From: an uncultured Pseudoxanthomonas sp.
GTDB taxonomy: Bacteria > Pseudomonadota > Gammaproteobacteria > Xanthomonadales > Xanthomonadaceae
Direction of reading: 5' to 3'
NCBI GenBank assembly: GCA_946479745.1
Contig: CAMLGZ010000001.1
Span: 124,001 to 188,000, forward strand
DNA length: 64,000 nucleotides
Part shown: positions 37,146-45,666 of the stretch, in pieces
Numbering within the stretch: position 1 is the stretch's first letter
Layout of the letters: each line of letters starts with the position of its first letter
Notes under the pieces: generated by a model
Told to the model about the DNA's origin: nothing
What the model saw: the letters and a program-made list of their open reading frames with translations, nothing else
The model's database searches: none
Position numbers and translations under genes: made by a program

Positions 37146-37680
37146 GCCCATGCGGATGCACGACACGGGCTGGTGCCTGCGCGCCAACCGTTGGGGCGAA
37201 GGAAACGGCATCCGCCGCTTCTTCGCCCTTATCAGTCGTCTGGGCGATGGGGTGTTCTGGTATCTGTTGATGGCGGCGCTGATCGCTTTCGACGGGATGG
37301 CCGGACTGGCCGCTTCGGCGCATCTGGCCGTAACCGGCGTCATCGCGCTTGCCTTGTACAAACTGTTGAAGCGGTGGACCCGGCGCCCGCGGCCTTTCGC
37401 TTCGGACGTGCGCATCCGCGCCTGGGTAGCGCCGTTGGATGAATTCAGTTTTCCGTCTGGTCACACCTTGCATGCGGTGGCCTTCAGCATCGTGGCGATC
37501 GCCCATTATCCGGTGCTGGCTTTCCTGCTGGTTCCTTTCACCGCATGCGTGGCGGTTTCTCGCGTGGTGCTGGGCCTGCATTACCCCAGCGACGTGCTGG
37601 CGGCGTTCGGCATAGGTTCCCTGCTGGCTGCGATTTCGTTGTGGATGACGCGAGCCATGGGCGATCTGCTTGTGCTGTAG
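37123..37680 (+). CDS. PAP2-family membrane phosphatase
   Basis: The start is the ATG at 37123 with AGGAGG upstream, inside the glycosyltransferase gene, giving 185 residues. The acid-phosphatase signature is complete: KRWTRRPRPF, SFPSGHTLHAVA and SRVVLGLHYPSDVLAAFGIG. About five membrane segments are present. It likely dephosphorylates a lipid phosphate such as phosphatidate or undecaprenyl pyrophosphate, possibly to supply the acceptor for the preceding glycosyltransferase. Its TAG stop is part of the GTAG end of a REP palindrome. Confidence 0.88.
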   Translation: MRPLPLRKPMRMHDTGWCLRANRWGEGNGIRRFFALISRLGDGVFWYLLMAALIAFDGMAGLAASAHLAVTGVIALALYKLLKRWTRRPRPFASDVRIRAWVAPLDEFSFPSGHTLHAVAFSIVAIAHYPVLAFLLVPFTACVAVSRVVLGLHYPSDVLAAFGIGSLLAAISLWMTRAMGDLLVL

Positions 37681-37763
37681 GAGCCGCGTAAGCTGCGACC
37701 GGAGATTATCGGCGCTCGTACCTACGCTCAATCTCCCGCATTCGCAGCTTACGCAGCTCCTAC
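37677..37763. repeat. GTAG-type REP palindrome supplying stop codons to both flanking genes
   Basis: GTAGGAGCCGCGTAAGCTGCGA and its near-inverse TCGCAGCTTACGCAGCTCCTAC enclose about 45 bases. The left TAG (37678-37680) ends the PAP2 gene, and the right CTA (37760-37762) is the TAG of the convergent nitrilase gene. It may serve as a shared terminator hairpin. Confidence 0.88.
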
Positions 37764-38644
37764 ACCGCCCGGGATAGCGTTGCGCGGGTAATGCCGGGCA
37801 CCAGCTGCCCGTTCCAGTCACGATCATTGGCGACCTGCGCGCGGGTGCGGCTGGCTTCCAGCGCTGCGAAATCCAGTTCCGCTGTCGCCCATATCTGATC
37901 GACTCTGGTCTGCGCCACGATGCCGTTTGCGGGCAGGCCGACATCCATCGGGGCGTAGATCGCCGCCTCGCCAGTGTTGGTGTCCAGCGCAGGACTCCAC
38001 GAAGCCTCGCCTGCGGTTACCGATTGGGCCACGAACATGCGGTTCTCCAGCGCCCGCGCCAGGCAACCGATGCGCACGCGGCTGGCGCCGGCTTCGGTAT
38101 CGGTACAGCTGGGAACAAGCAGCAGGCGCGCACCGCCTTCGTACTGGGCGCGCACCGGCAGCGGAAACTCGGCGTCGTAGCAGACGGAGATACCCGCGCG
38201 CAGGCCTTGAACCTCGAAGATCTTCAAGGCATCCCCGGCTTCGATCACGCCCGTGGATTTCTCGAACCCGGTCAGTTGCAGTTTGTCCTGCCAACCGTGC
38301 GCACCTTCCGGCGTGAACCAGTCGCTGCGGTTGCGATAGCGGTCTTCGCCGCAGGCCAGCAGGAAACTGCCGGCGACCAGATGCAGGCGATGTTCGCGCG
38401 CCAGCCGCGAGTACAACTGGAGCCATTGCTGCCGGTATTGCTGGATCGCCGAGAGCGATGCGATCAGGTCGCCGCCGATTGCGGCATCGAAGGTTGCGGC
38501 AAGTTCCAGCGACAGGTATTCGGGCAACACCGCCACCTCCGCGCCGGCCCGTGCCGCTTCGGCGAGCAACTGCGCCTGTTTGTCGGCGAACTCGGTGAAG
38601 TCGATCGGTGCGCCGACCGGATATTTGGCGACTGCTATTTTCAT
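37760..38644 (-). CDS. Carbon-nitrogen hydrolase (nitrilase superfamily)
   Basis: The start is the ATG at 38644 (MKIAVAKYPVGAP), overlapping the GNAT stop (ATGA), giving 294 residues. The Glu-Lys-Cys triad is visible in VAVLPEYLSLE, QDKLQLTGFE and ISVCYDAEFPL. It would hydrolyse an amide or nitrile. GNAT and nitrilase domains occur fused in this order in some bacterial proteins; here they are separate and coupled. The TAG stop lies in a REP palindrome. Confidence 0.85.
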   Translation of the reverse strand: MKIAVAKYPVGAPIDFTEFADKQAQLLAEAARAGAEVAVLPEYLSLELAATFDAAIGGDLIASLSAIQQYRQQWLQLYSRLAREHRLHLVAGSFLLACGEDRYRNRSDWFTPEGAHGWQDKLQLTGFEKSTGVIEAGDALKIFEVQGLRAGISVCYDAEFPLPVRAQYEGGARLLLVPSCTDTEAGASRVRIGCLARALENRMFVAQSVTAGEASWSPALDTNTGEAAIYAPMDVGLPANGIVAQTRVDQIWATAELDFAALEASRTRAQVANDRDWNGQLVPGITRATLSRAV

Positions 38645-39246
38645 GCGCCCTGCTCCAGCTCGCGCAACCAGAAGGTGAGCGGATGGACTACTTCTCCGCA
38701 ACCTGCTTCCTCCCACGGCATGTACATGGTCATGCCCGACCGGCGCAGATAACCGCGCTTGCTCCAGAACGCATCGTTGGGCCGATAGACGTCAGGGCGC
38801 CGCACATCCGAAGCGTCCCGATCCACGGAGCAGAACGCCGTCCATTGGAACCGCCCCAACGCGCGCGCATGCGCCTCGCGATTGTCGAAGAAGGCGTGGC
38901 CGATGCCACGTCCGCGGTACTCGGAAAGCAACACGGACTCGCCGAAATAGAAAACCGATTCGACCGACATGCCCTGCTCAGCGAAAGGCTTTTGGAACTC
39001 GGTGGTTTCGTCGGCCAGCGGCAGTCCCGTCGACGCGCCGACCACTTCGCCATCGTCGAAGGCAAGGACGAACAGACTGTCCCCGGATCGCGCGTAGGCC
39101 GCCAGATATTGGCGTTCGTATTCGAAGCTACCTTCGTAGAGATACGGCCATGCGCTGAACACGCCGATGCGCAGGCGCGCGACGTCTTCCAGCCAGGGCG
39201 AGATCTCTGGCCCACGGAAAAGGCCGATGGTGTGCGGAGAGTCCAT
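38641..39246 (-). CDS. GNAT-family acetyltransferase paired with nitrilase
   Basis: The 201-residue protein has a GNAT core: RIGVFSAWPYLYEG, a beta strand LFVLAFDDGEVVGASTGLPLAD, and the acetyl-CoA loop LSEYRGRGIGHAFFDNREAHARALG. VDRDASDVRRPDVYRPNDAFWSKRGY follows. It overlaps the downstream nitrilase start. The substrate is not known; the pair may modify the same amide metabolite in two steps. Confidence 0.82.
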   Translation of the reverse strand: MDSPHTIGLFRGPEISPWLEDVARLRIGVFSAWPYLYEGSFEYERQYLAAYARSGDSLFVLAFDDGEVVGASTGLPLADETTEFQKPFAEQGMSVESVFYFGESVLLSEYRGRGIGHAFFDNREAHARALGRFQWTAFCSVDRDASDVRRPDVYRPNDAFWSKRGYLRRSGMTMYMPWEEAGCGEVVHPLTFWLRELEQGA

Positions 39247-39327
39247 TCCCGGACTCTACCGCACGCCACCGGCCGGGGCGAGATCCCGCGAAACGACAAG
39301 GCCCGGCCAGGCCATGCGAACTATCAC

Positions 39328-39391
39328 GTAGGAGCGACGTAAATCGCGAAGGATTATGGCCAGGGAACTTCGCGACTTACATCGCTCCTAC
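39328..39391. repeat. GTAG-type REP palindrome
   Basis: GTAGGAGCGACGTAAATCGCGAAGG and its inverse CTTCGCGACTTACATCGCTCCTAC enclose about 15 bases. It lies between the GNAT start region and the end of an uncharacterised gene. Confidence 0.88.
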
Positions 39392-39397
39392 GGCCAC

Positions 39398-39847
39398 TCA
39401 GTCGCGCCAGACATAGGCGGCTGTGCGTCGGTCTGGAATCACCACCAAAAGCGCCTTGCCATCCGTCTTGGTCGTGAAGAACGCTTGCACCGGTCCATCG
39501 GCTAAATGCGGCGAATCTTCGGCTTGCTTGCGAGATATGGTGGTTATCCAGTGCGCCGGTATCCATGCTCTCCGCCATTCCCTATAGACGAAAGGAGCGC
39601 GCCCGCGACCAAGACCTTCCCTGGCCCGCGTCGCTTCCTTGAGATAAACCAGTGGTTCGTTTTCCATGGCTTCGACCATTTCCGCGGACATCCGGAACAA
39701 CACCGCTCCATTCGATCTGCGCCGCAAAGGAAACAGCATTGCGGCAAGTTCGTTTTGTCCTGCCTCTTCCAGAAGCACGCCGGAGGTCTTGATGACCTCC
39801 GGCAATACCCGAACGGCACGACGGTGCAATGTCTGCGCGTTGACCAT
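39398..39847 (-). CDS. Uncharacterised 149-residue protein downstream of creD
   Basis: I do not recognise a family. The protein begins MVNAQTLHRRAVRVLPEVIKTSG and has basic helices and a beta-rich C terminus (VQAFFTTKTDGKALLVVIPDRRTAAYVW). There is no signal peptide or membrane segment. Its ATG lies 8 bases after the creD stop on the same strand, so it is probably co-transcribed and may belong to the CreBC regulon; that is inference. A REP palindrome follows its stop. Confidence 0.65.
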   Translation of the reverse strand: MVNAQTLHRRAVRVLPEVIKTSGVLLEEAGQNELAAMLFPLRRRSNGAVLFRMSAEMVEAMENEPLVYLKEATRAREGLGRGRAPFVYREWRRAWIPAHWITTISRKQAEDSPHLADGPVQAFFTTKTDGKALLVVIPDRRTAAYVWRD

Positions 39848-39854
39848 GCCTAAC

Positions 39855-41264
39855 TCAACGCAGCGAGGAGCCGAGTTCGTACCAGTCGACCTTGCGGGTG
39901 ATCCACATGATCGCGGCCAGGATGCCGAACAGCAGCAGCGAACCCATCAGCAAGGCGTTGTCCTCGGAGATCAGCAGACTGTAGAGCACGCCATAGAGCG
40001 CTGTGAGCATCACCGCGAATCCGCTTGCCCGCAACCAGCTTTTCAATACTCCCGACAGGTAGACGAACTGCAACCCGATGCAGGCGACCGCCGATATCAA
40101 ATACGCCTTCACGAACTCGAGATGCTCGGAAAGACTGAGCAGCAGCAGGAAGAAGATCGCCAGCGCAAGGCCCACCAGCAAATACTGCAAGGGATGGATA
40201 GGCAGGCGCTTGATCAGCTCGAACAGGCCGAAGGCCACGAAGGTGAGCACAACGAACAGGATGCCGTACTTGCTGGCGCGATCAACCTGGGTATAGACAT
40301 CGGTGGGATCGACCAGGCTGATGTCGACGCTGTCGATCCCTGTATCCACGCCGGACGGCGAAGGCGCCGCGGCCGGCGAGAGCTCTTTGCTGTCGCCGCG
40401 GTAGCTGCGCAGACTGCGACGGGTCAACGAACCTTCGCCCTTGCTCAGTTGCTCGCCCAGCTGCGATTGCGCCGAGCTGGCCAGCGACGAAATTTCCCAA
40501 TCTCCGGAAAATCCGTCGGCGCGGATCTGCTTGCGATTGGGCAGGAAGCTGCCGCCGAACAGCGGATGCGGCCACGTCGAGCCGATAGTGATCCGGTTGC
40601 TGTCGGCGATCGGGCTGATGCCAAGCGCCTGGGTGCCATTGAGCCGGAAATTGGCGATCACCTGGCTGGCCGGCAGCGCGATACCGGCCGCCTGCGGCAA
40701 GCCCGCGTGCATGCCGCTCATGCGTCCGGCGAGGCTGGCGGTACCCGACTCCATCGCCACCGGGCGACCGTCCACTTTGAAGTCCGGCGAACCGACCACG
40801 CCGCGCACGTCCGCCAGGCCTATCACCAGCGTGGGCTCGCCATAGACCCGGCCTTCCGCCGCCGGCAGTTCCAATGGTTCGAAACCGGCCTGCACGCCCG
40901 CCTGCCACTCGAACACGCGCACGTCGTAGATGCCGAGGCGACGGGTATCGGGTTTGAGGCTGCCCTGTACGACCAGCGTTTTCGGCGTCTGGTAGAGGTA
41001 GCCTTCCACGGCCTCGGTCTTACGCTCGGGCTTGCCGGCCGCGTTGACGGTGTCGGCTACGCGGGTTTCCTTGTACGGCACCACCCGCAGCGGACCGATG
41101 AACTGCTGCGGTCCGGCCATGCTTTGGGAAACGCGTTCGGTGGCTTGCTGCTGGTATTGCTCTCGGTCGCTGATGGTCCCGCGGATCATCAGCAATGGAA
41201 TCAGCAGCAACAGCACCAGCCCGCCGACGGTGAGGAAACGCAACAGCAGTTTGAACGACTTCAT
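39855..41264 (-). CDS. creD: Inner-membrane protein CreD
   Basis: The start is the ATG at 41264 (MKSFKLLLRFLTVGGLVLLLLIPLLMI), giving 469 residues. An N-terminal helix is followed by a large periplasmic domain (about residues 28-310, with LYQTPKTLVVQGSLKPDTRRLGIYDVRVF) and five or six C-terminal helices (FVAFGLFELIKRLPIHPLQYLLVGLAL...). This is the CreD/Colicin-E2-tolerance family, induced by CreBC in Enterobacteria, Aeromonas and Stenotrophomonas. A cre-tag lies 68 bases upstream. Confidence 0.92.
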   Translation of the reverse strand: MKSFKLLLRFLTVGGLVLLLLIPLLMIRGTISDREQYQQQATERVSQSMAGPQQFIGPLRVVPYKETRVADTVNAAGKPERKTEAVEGYLYQTPKTLVVQGSLKPDTRRLGIYDVRVFEWQAGVQAGFEPLELPAAEGRVYGEPTLVIGLADVRGVVGSPDFKVDGRPVAMESGTASLAGRMSGMHAGLPQAAGIALPASQVIANFRLNGTQALGISPIADSNRITIGSTWPHPLFGGSFLPNRKQIRADGFSGDWEISSLASSAQSQLGEQLSKGEGSLTRRSLRSYRGDSKELSPAAAPSPSGVDTGIDSVDISLVDPTDVYTQVDRASKYGILFVVLTFVAFGLFELIKRLPIHPLQYLLVGLALAIFFLLLLSLSEHLEFVKAYLISAVACIGLQFVYLSGVLKSWLRASGFAVMLTALYGVLYSLLISEDNALLMGSLLLFGILAAIMWITRKVDWYELGSSLR

Positions 41265-41331
41265 GGTTTTTGCCCCGGATTGAACACGAGGCAAGCTTGA
41301 GAGAGGCATGTGGGGAGGGTTTGTGGCGAAT

Positions 41332-41347
41332 TTGAAGTCTGTGTGAA
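41332..41347 (-). promoter_or_regulatory. Candidate CreB-binding site (cre-tag) upstream of creD
   Basis: On the minus strand TTCAC, six bases and TTCAA match the cre/blr tag TTCAC-N6-TTCAC at 9 of 10 fixed positions. It lies about 70 bases before the creD start codon, where a CreB activator site would be expected. Confidence 0.62.
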
Positions 41348-41395
41348 GTCGGGGGGCGGTCCCCCCGCCTCACCCCTCCCCTCAAAAAATACTGT

Positions 41396-41519
41396 CGTCA
41401 TCCCAGCGAAAGCTGGGATCCATCTTGATCTTGCTCCAGGTCTTTCAATGCAAGGGCTAAGTCGAAGTCAAAAGCAAAAGGCAAAGTCAAAATGGATCCC
41501 AGCTTTCGCTGGGATGACG
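41396..41519. repeat. 124-bp palindromic repeat with perfect 28-bp arms in the creC-creD gap
   Basis: CGTCATCCCAGCGAAAGCTG... (41396-41423) is the exact inverse of 41492-41519. The 68-bp core is A-rich (AAGTCAAAAGCAAAAGG). It is the same type of repeat as the one found inside mfd, and it separates creC from creD. Confidence 0.88.
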
Positions 41520-41581
41520 TCCCACCTATTGACATCCCATCTATTGAGGACGACGTCCTACTGGAGGGACGTCCTATTGAG
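41516..41581. repeat. Four imperfect direct repeats next to the creC stop
   Basis: Units starting GACGTCCCACCTATT, GACATCCCATCTATTGAG, GACGTCCTACTGGAG and GGACGTCCTATTGAG follow each other with 15-18 base spacing and abut the creC stop codon. Confidence 0.6.
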
Positions 41582-43012
41582 TCAGGCCTTGGGCAACCGC
41601 AGCGTCGCCAGCGCGCCGCCGCCGTCCAGTGAGGCGAGTTCCGCTTCGCCTCCATGCAGTCGAGCCACTTCGCGCACGAACGGCAGTCCCAACCCGGAGC
41701 TGCGCAGGCCCGTCGATGGACGCGCCAGCGAGTAGAAACGCTCGAAGACGCGCTCCTGCGCGTAGTCCGGAATGCCCGGGCCCTGGTCGGCGACACGGAT
41801 CTCGATATTCCCGTCGCCCGCGCTGCTGGACAGGGAAATCGTGCCGCCAGAAGGCGAAAACGCAATCGCGTTATCCAGCAGATTGGAAACCGCCTGCCGC
41901 AAAAGATAGGCGTCGCCCTGCACCGTAGCCTGCGGATCGTGCACGCCCATCGTCAGTGTCAGGCCATCGGCAGCCAGCTTCGCGGTTACGCTCTCGCCCG
42001 CTTGCGCAAGCAACGCCGCGATGCTTACCGGTTCGATCGTCTGCAACCAACCGTGTTGTTCCACTTCAGCCAACGCCAGCAGCTTGTCGATGGTTTCGGT
42101 CAACCGCTGCTCCTGGGTACGGATGTTGTTGGCGAAGCGCTGACGGTCCACTTCCGGCAACGGTTCCTGCAATAGCTCGGCCGCGCCGCGGATCGCCGCC
42201 AGCGGACTTTTCATCTCATGAGTCAGCGACTGCACGTATTGTTCGACATACGCCTTGCCTTCCAGCTTCCTGCGCATGGTTTCCACCGCACGTCCCAGGT
42301 CGCCGATCTCGTCGCGCCGCGCCGGCAACGGTGGCACGCGCTCCCCAGCACTGACCGCCTGCGCATAGCGGTTGAGGCGATTTATTCCGCGCATCAGCCA
42401 CCAGGTCATCAGCAAGCCGATCAGCGCGGAAAGGCCGATCAGCCAACCGCCGCGCCGCATGATGTTGCGCTGGCTGGCGGCGATGAAGGGCTCAAAGGTC
42501 TCGTTGGGCTGCGAAAGCGTCAGCACGCCGATGAGCTCGCCGCCGTCGCGGATGGGCGCGGCCACATGCATGACGGTATGGTCTTCGTCCCCCGGAGTCG
42601 CCGGACTGGAACGCGCGCCGTATTCGCCGCGCAAGGTACGGTAGACGTCGTTCCATTTGGAGTTGTCACGACCCACATCGCGCCCCATCGAGTCGTAGAC
42701 CACGATACCGCGCGCATCGGTGATGCTGATGCGGTAGTCGATGCTGCGCTTGGGAAACTGCCAGACCGTGGCGTTCAATTCGCGGCGCTGGGCCAGCGCC
42801 AGGTCGCGCACGAACTGGCCGTCAGCGATATGGCCGGACTTGAGATCGTCGGCGGCCATCACCGCCAGCACATTGGCCGCATCGACCAGCGTGGACTCCA
42901 TGGCTTGGCGAACGCCCGGCTTCACTTCATTGACGAACACGCGCATCACGAAGAACGCCGCCAACCCGACGATCAGGAAGAACCCCAGGAACAACCGCAG
43001 GCCCAGGCGCAT
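41582..43012 (-). CDS. creC: Sensor histidine kinase CreC
   Basis: The 476-residue protein has two membrane helices (about residues 7-25 and 188-206) around a periplasmic CreC-type sensor domain (ELNATVWQFPKRSIDYRISITDARGIVVYDS), then HAMP, HisKA with His265 (QSLTHEMKSPLAAI) and HATPase (NLLDNAIAFSPSGG, DQGPGIPDYA, SSGLGLPFV). It phosphorylates CreB. Its ATG shares one base with the creB stop (TGATG). Confidence 0.94.
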   Translation of the reverse strand: MRLGLRLFLGFFLIVGLAAFFVMRVFVNEVKPGVRQAMESTLVDAANVLAVMAADDLKSGHIADGQFVRDLALAQRRELNATVWQFPKRSIDYRISITDARGIVVYDSMGRDVGRDNSKWNDVYRTLRGEYGARSSPATPGDEDHTVMHVAAPIRDGGELIGVLTLSQPNETFEPFIAASQRNIMRRGGWLIGLSALIGLLMTWWLMRGINRLNRYAQAVSAGERVPPLPARRDEIGDLGRAVETMRRKLEGKAYVEQYVQSLTHEMKSPLAAIRGAAELLQEPLPEVDRQRFANNIRTQEQRLTETIDKLLALAEVEQHGWLQTIEPVSIAALLAQAGESVTAKLAADGLTLTMGVHDPQATVQGDAYLLRQAVSNLLDNAIAFSPSGGTISLSSSAGDGNIEIRVADQGPGIPDYAQERVFERFYSLARPSTGLRSSGLGLPFVREVARLHGGEAELASLDGGGALATLRLPKA

Positions 43013-43704
43013 CAGATCTCCAGCGCGTAGCCGAGGCCGCGATGGGTGCGGATCGGATCGTTCTCGGCGCCGGCGGCGCGCAATTTCACCCGCAGGGTCT
43101 TGATGTGGGTGTCGACGGTGCGGTCGGCGCTGTCGGCATCGCTGTCCCAGCCCCGGTCCATCAACTGCGCACGGCTGAGAATGGCGCCGGGGCGATGCAA
43201 CAAAGCCGCGAGCAGCACATATTCGTAACGGGTCAGCTCCAGCGCATTGCCGCGAAAACGGATGCGGTGGCCTTCATGGTCGATCTGGAATTCGCCCTTC
43301 ACCGACTCCCTGGCCGGTTCCTGCCCGACCTGGCTGCGGCGCAAACGCGCACGCACCCGCGCCACCAGTTCGCGTGGCGAGAACGGCTTGGCCATGTAGT
43401 CGTCGGCCCCCAGCTCCAATCCCAGCACACGGTCTATCTCGTCGTTGCGCGCGGTCAGGAAGATCACCGGCACCTCGCTGACCCATGCTTCCTTGGAGCT
43501 GCGCAACTCGCGGCAGACATCAAAACCGCTGCAGTCCGGAAGACCCACGTCCAGCACCACCACGTCGACCCCGCCCTGACGCACGCGCGGCGCGATTTCT
43601 CGGCCCAGCAGGCAGTGCTCGGCCTCCAGGCCCTCGCTGCGCAGCGCGTACAGGATGGCATCTGCGATGGCGGGTTCGTCTTCGGCGATCAGGATCAAGG
43701 GCAT
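43012..43704 (-). CDS. creB: Response regulator CreB
   Basis: From the ATG at 43704 the protein has 230 residues. The receiver domain has Asp52 (VVVLDVGLPDCSG), Thr84 and Lys106, and the OmpR-type winged helix ends VDTHIKTLRVKLRAAG and RTHRGLGYALEI. With CreC it controls creD and, in relatives, beta-lactamase genes and metabolic genes through cre-tags. A longer start would overlap the divergent rlmJ and is less likely. Confidence 0.92.
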   Translation of the reverse strand: MPLILIAEDEPAIADAILYALRSEGLEAEHCLLGREIAPRVRQGGVDVVVLDVGLPDCSGFDVCRELRSSKEAWVSEVPVIFLTARNDEIDRVLGLELGADDYMAKPFSPRELVARVRARLRRSQVGQEPARESVKGEFQIDHEGHRIRFRGNALELTRYEYVLLAALLHRPGAILSRAQLMDRGWDSDADSADRTVDTHIKTLRVKLRAAGAENDPIRTHRGLGYALEI

Positions 43705-43735
43705 GGGCCGCAGGATACCGGCTATCCTGTCGCCC

Positions 43736-44593
43736 ATGAACTATCGCCACGCCTTCCACGCCGGCAATCATGCCGACGTGCTCAAGCACATCGTGCTGCT
43801 GGCCTTGCTGGACGCGCTGAAACGCAAGGACGCGCCGTTCTTCGTGCTCGACACCCACGCTGGCCGCGGACGCTACCTGCTGGCCGCGCCGGAGAGCCGC
43901 AAGACCGGCGAGGCCGACGCTGGCATCCTCAAACTGATGGGCGAAGCGAAGATGCCCGAAGTGGTGGAACGCTACCTGCGCGCAGTGGAAGCCAACAACC
44001 CGGTCGGTGCACTGATCGCCTACCCCGGTTCGCCGCTGCTGGTTGCGCAATCCCTGCGCGAACAGGACCGGTTGGCGGCCTGCGAGCTGCAACCGGAGGA
44101 AGCGGCTGCGCTGAAGGAGTTGTTCGCCCACGATCCGCGCGTGGCCGTGCATGCGCGCGACGGCTATGCGGCGATCAAGGCCATGCTGCCGCCGAAACTG
44201 GGCGCCACCAAGTTCGCGCGCGGGCTGGTGCTGATAGACCCGCCGTACGAAGTGCAGGACAACGAATACCCGCAGATCATCGCCACCGTGCGCGATGCGC
44301 TGGAGCGCTGGCCGCAGGCGACCTACGCCATCTGGTACCCCATCAAGCAGCGCCGCAGCCTGCAGCCCTTCTTCCGCAAGGCCGCCGCATTGCCGGCAAA
44401 ATCGGTGCTGCTGGCGGAGCTGCAGATCCGCGCGGACGATTCTCCGTTGCGCTTGAACGGCAGCGGCCTGGCGATACTCAACCCGCCCTGGCAGTTCGAT
44501 CAGCACATCGCGCCCGCGTTGCCGCTCTTGAAGCGCGTGCTGGGCGAAGCCGGCGCCAATACCCGCCTGGAATGGCTGCGCGCCGAGGGCTGA
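43736..44593 (+). CDS. rlmJ: 23S rRNA (adenine-2030-N6)-methyltransferase
   Basis: The start is the ATG at 43736 (MNYRHAFHAGNHADVLKHIVLLALL), the strictly conserved RlmJ opening, giving 285 residues. LDTHAGRGRY is the SAM-binding loop and DPPYE the catalytic N6-adenine motif. It modifies A2030 of 23S rRNA. It is divergent from creB with about 30 bp between starts. Confidence 0.95.
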   Translation: MNYRHAFHAGNHADVLKHIVLLALLDALKRKDAPFFVLDTHAGRGRYLLAAPESRKTGEADAGILKLMGEAKMPEVVERYLRAVEANNPVGALIAYPGSPLLVAQSLREQDRLAACELQPEEAAALKELFAHDPRVAVHARDGYAAIKAMLPPKLGATKFARGLVLIDPPYEVQDNEYPQIIATVRDALERWPQATYAIWYPIKQRRSLQPFFRKAAALPAKSVLLAELQIRADDSPLRLNGSGLAILNPPWQFDQHIAPALPLLKRVLGEAGANTRLEWLRAEG

Positions 44594-44648
44594 TGATGGG
44601 TCCTGTGCGAGAATCGCGGCTCCTTCGTTCGCCGCACTGACGCCCCCC

Positions 44649-45602
44649 ATGGCCGGATCCAGCCTGTTCGCCCTGATCGACGACATCGCCACTTTGCTGG
44701 ACGACGTGTCGCTGATGACCAAAGTCGCCGCCAAGAAGACCGCGGGCGTACTGGGCGACGATCTGGCGCTGAACGCGCAGCAAGTCACCGGCGTCAACGC
44801 CGACCGCGAGCTGCCGGTGGTGTGGGCGGTGGCCAAGGGCTCACTGGTCAACAAGGCCATCCTGGTGCCGGCTGCGCTGGCGATCAGCGCACTGGAAGGC
44901 TGGTTGCACGGCAAGGGCTACAACATACCGCTGGTGACGCCGCTGATGATGCTGGGCGGCGCTTTCCTGTGCTTCGAGGGCGTGGAGAAGCTGGCGCACA
45001 AGTTCCTGCACGGCAAGGACGAGGACGACAAACACCACAGCGAGCTGGTAGAAGCGGTACAGGACGAGACCGTGGACATGGTCGCGTTCGAGAAGGACAA
45101 GATCGGCGGCGCCATCCGCACCGATTTCATCCTGTCCGCGGAGATCATCGTCATCTCGCTGGGCACCCTGGCCGGACGAACCCTGACCGAACAGCTGCTC
45201 ACCTTGGTGGCCATTGCACTGGTCATGACCATCGGTGTGTACGGATTGGTGGCGGGCATCGTGAAGCTGGACGATGCGGGCCTGGCGCTGAACCGGGATA
45301 CCGGCGACGGTGGCTGGGCTCGCTTCAAGCGCGGCTTCGGCACCGGTATTTTGCGCAGTGCGCCGTACCTGATGAAATTCCTGTCCGTCGCCGGCACCGC
45401 CGCCATGTTCCTGGTCGGCGGCAGCATCCTGGTGCACGGCCTGCCGTCGCTGCACCATTTCATCGAGCCCTATACTCAGGGTTCCCTGGGCACGCTGGTA
45501 TCCATGCTGTTCGACGCCGCCGTCGGCATTGCGGCGGGTAGCGTGGTGGTGGCGGTGGTGACGCTGTTCTCGCGCCTGCGCGGCAAAAAGCAGGCCGCGT
45601 GA
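44649..45602 (+). CDS. DUF808 family inner-membrane protein (YedI-like)
   Basis: The 317-residue protein opens with MAGSSLFALIDDIATLLDDVSLMTKVAAKKTAGVLGDDLALNAQQVTGV, the diagnostic DUF808 N terminus. About six membrane segments follow, with FEGVEKLAHKFLH and IRTDFILSAEIIVISLGTLA. The family is conserved but of unknown function. It is downstream of rlmJ by 55 bp on the same strand. Confidence 0.88.
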   Translation: MAGSSLFALIDDIATLLDDVSLMTKVAAKKTAGVLGDDLALNAQQVTGVNADRELPVVWAVAKGSLVNKAILVPAALAISALEGWLHGKGYNIPLVTPLMMLGGAFLCFEGVEKLAHKFLHGKDEDDKHHSELVEAVQDETVDMVAFEKDKIGGAIRTDFILSAEIIVISLGTLAGRTLTEQLLTLVAIALVMTIGVYGLVAGIVKLDDAGLALNRDTGDGGWARFKRGFGTGILRSAPYLMKFLSVAGTAAMFLVGGSILVHGLPSLHHFIEPYTQGSLGTLVSMLFDAAVGIAAGSVVVAVVTLFSRLRGKKQAA

Positions 45603-45666
45603 ATTCCGGGCGGGTGCCCGTCGCGCGACCCGCTAGAGCAACCATTCACCGCAAATCTGGGAACAT

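Noticed and set aside
41396..41581. CRISPR-like repeat array
   Set aside because: The repeats are one palindrome plus four degenerate adjacent units without regular spacers, and no cas genes are present.
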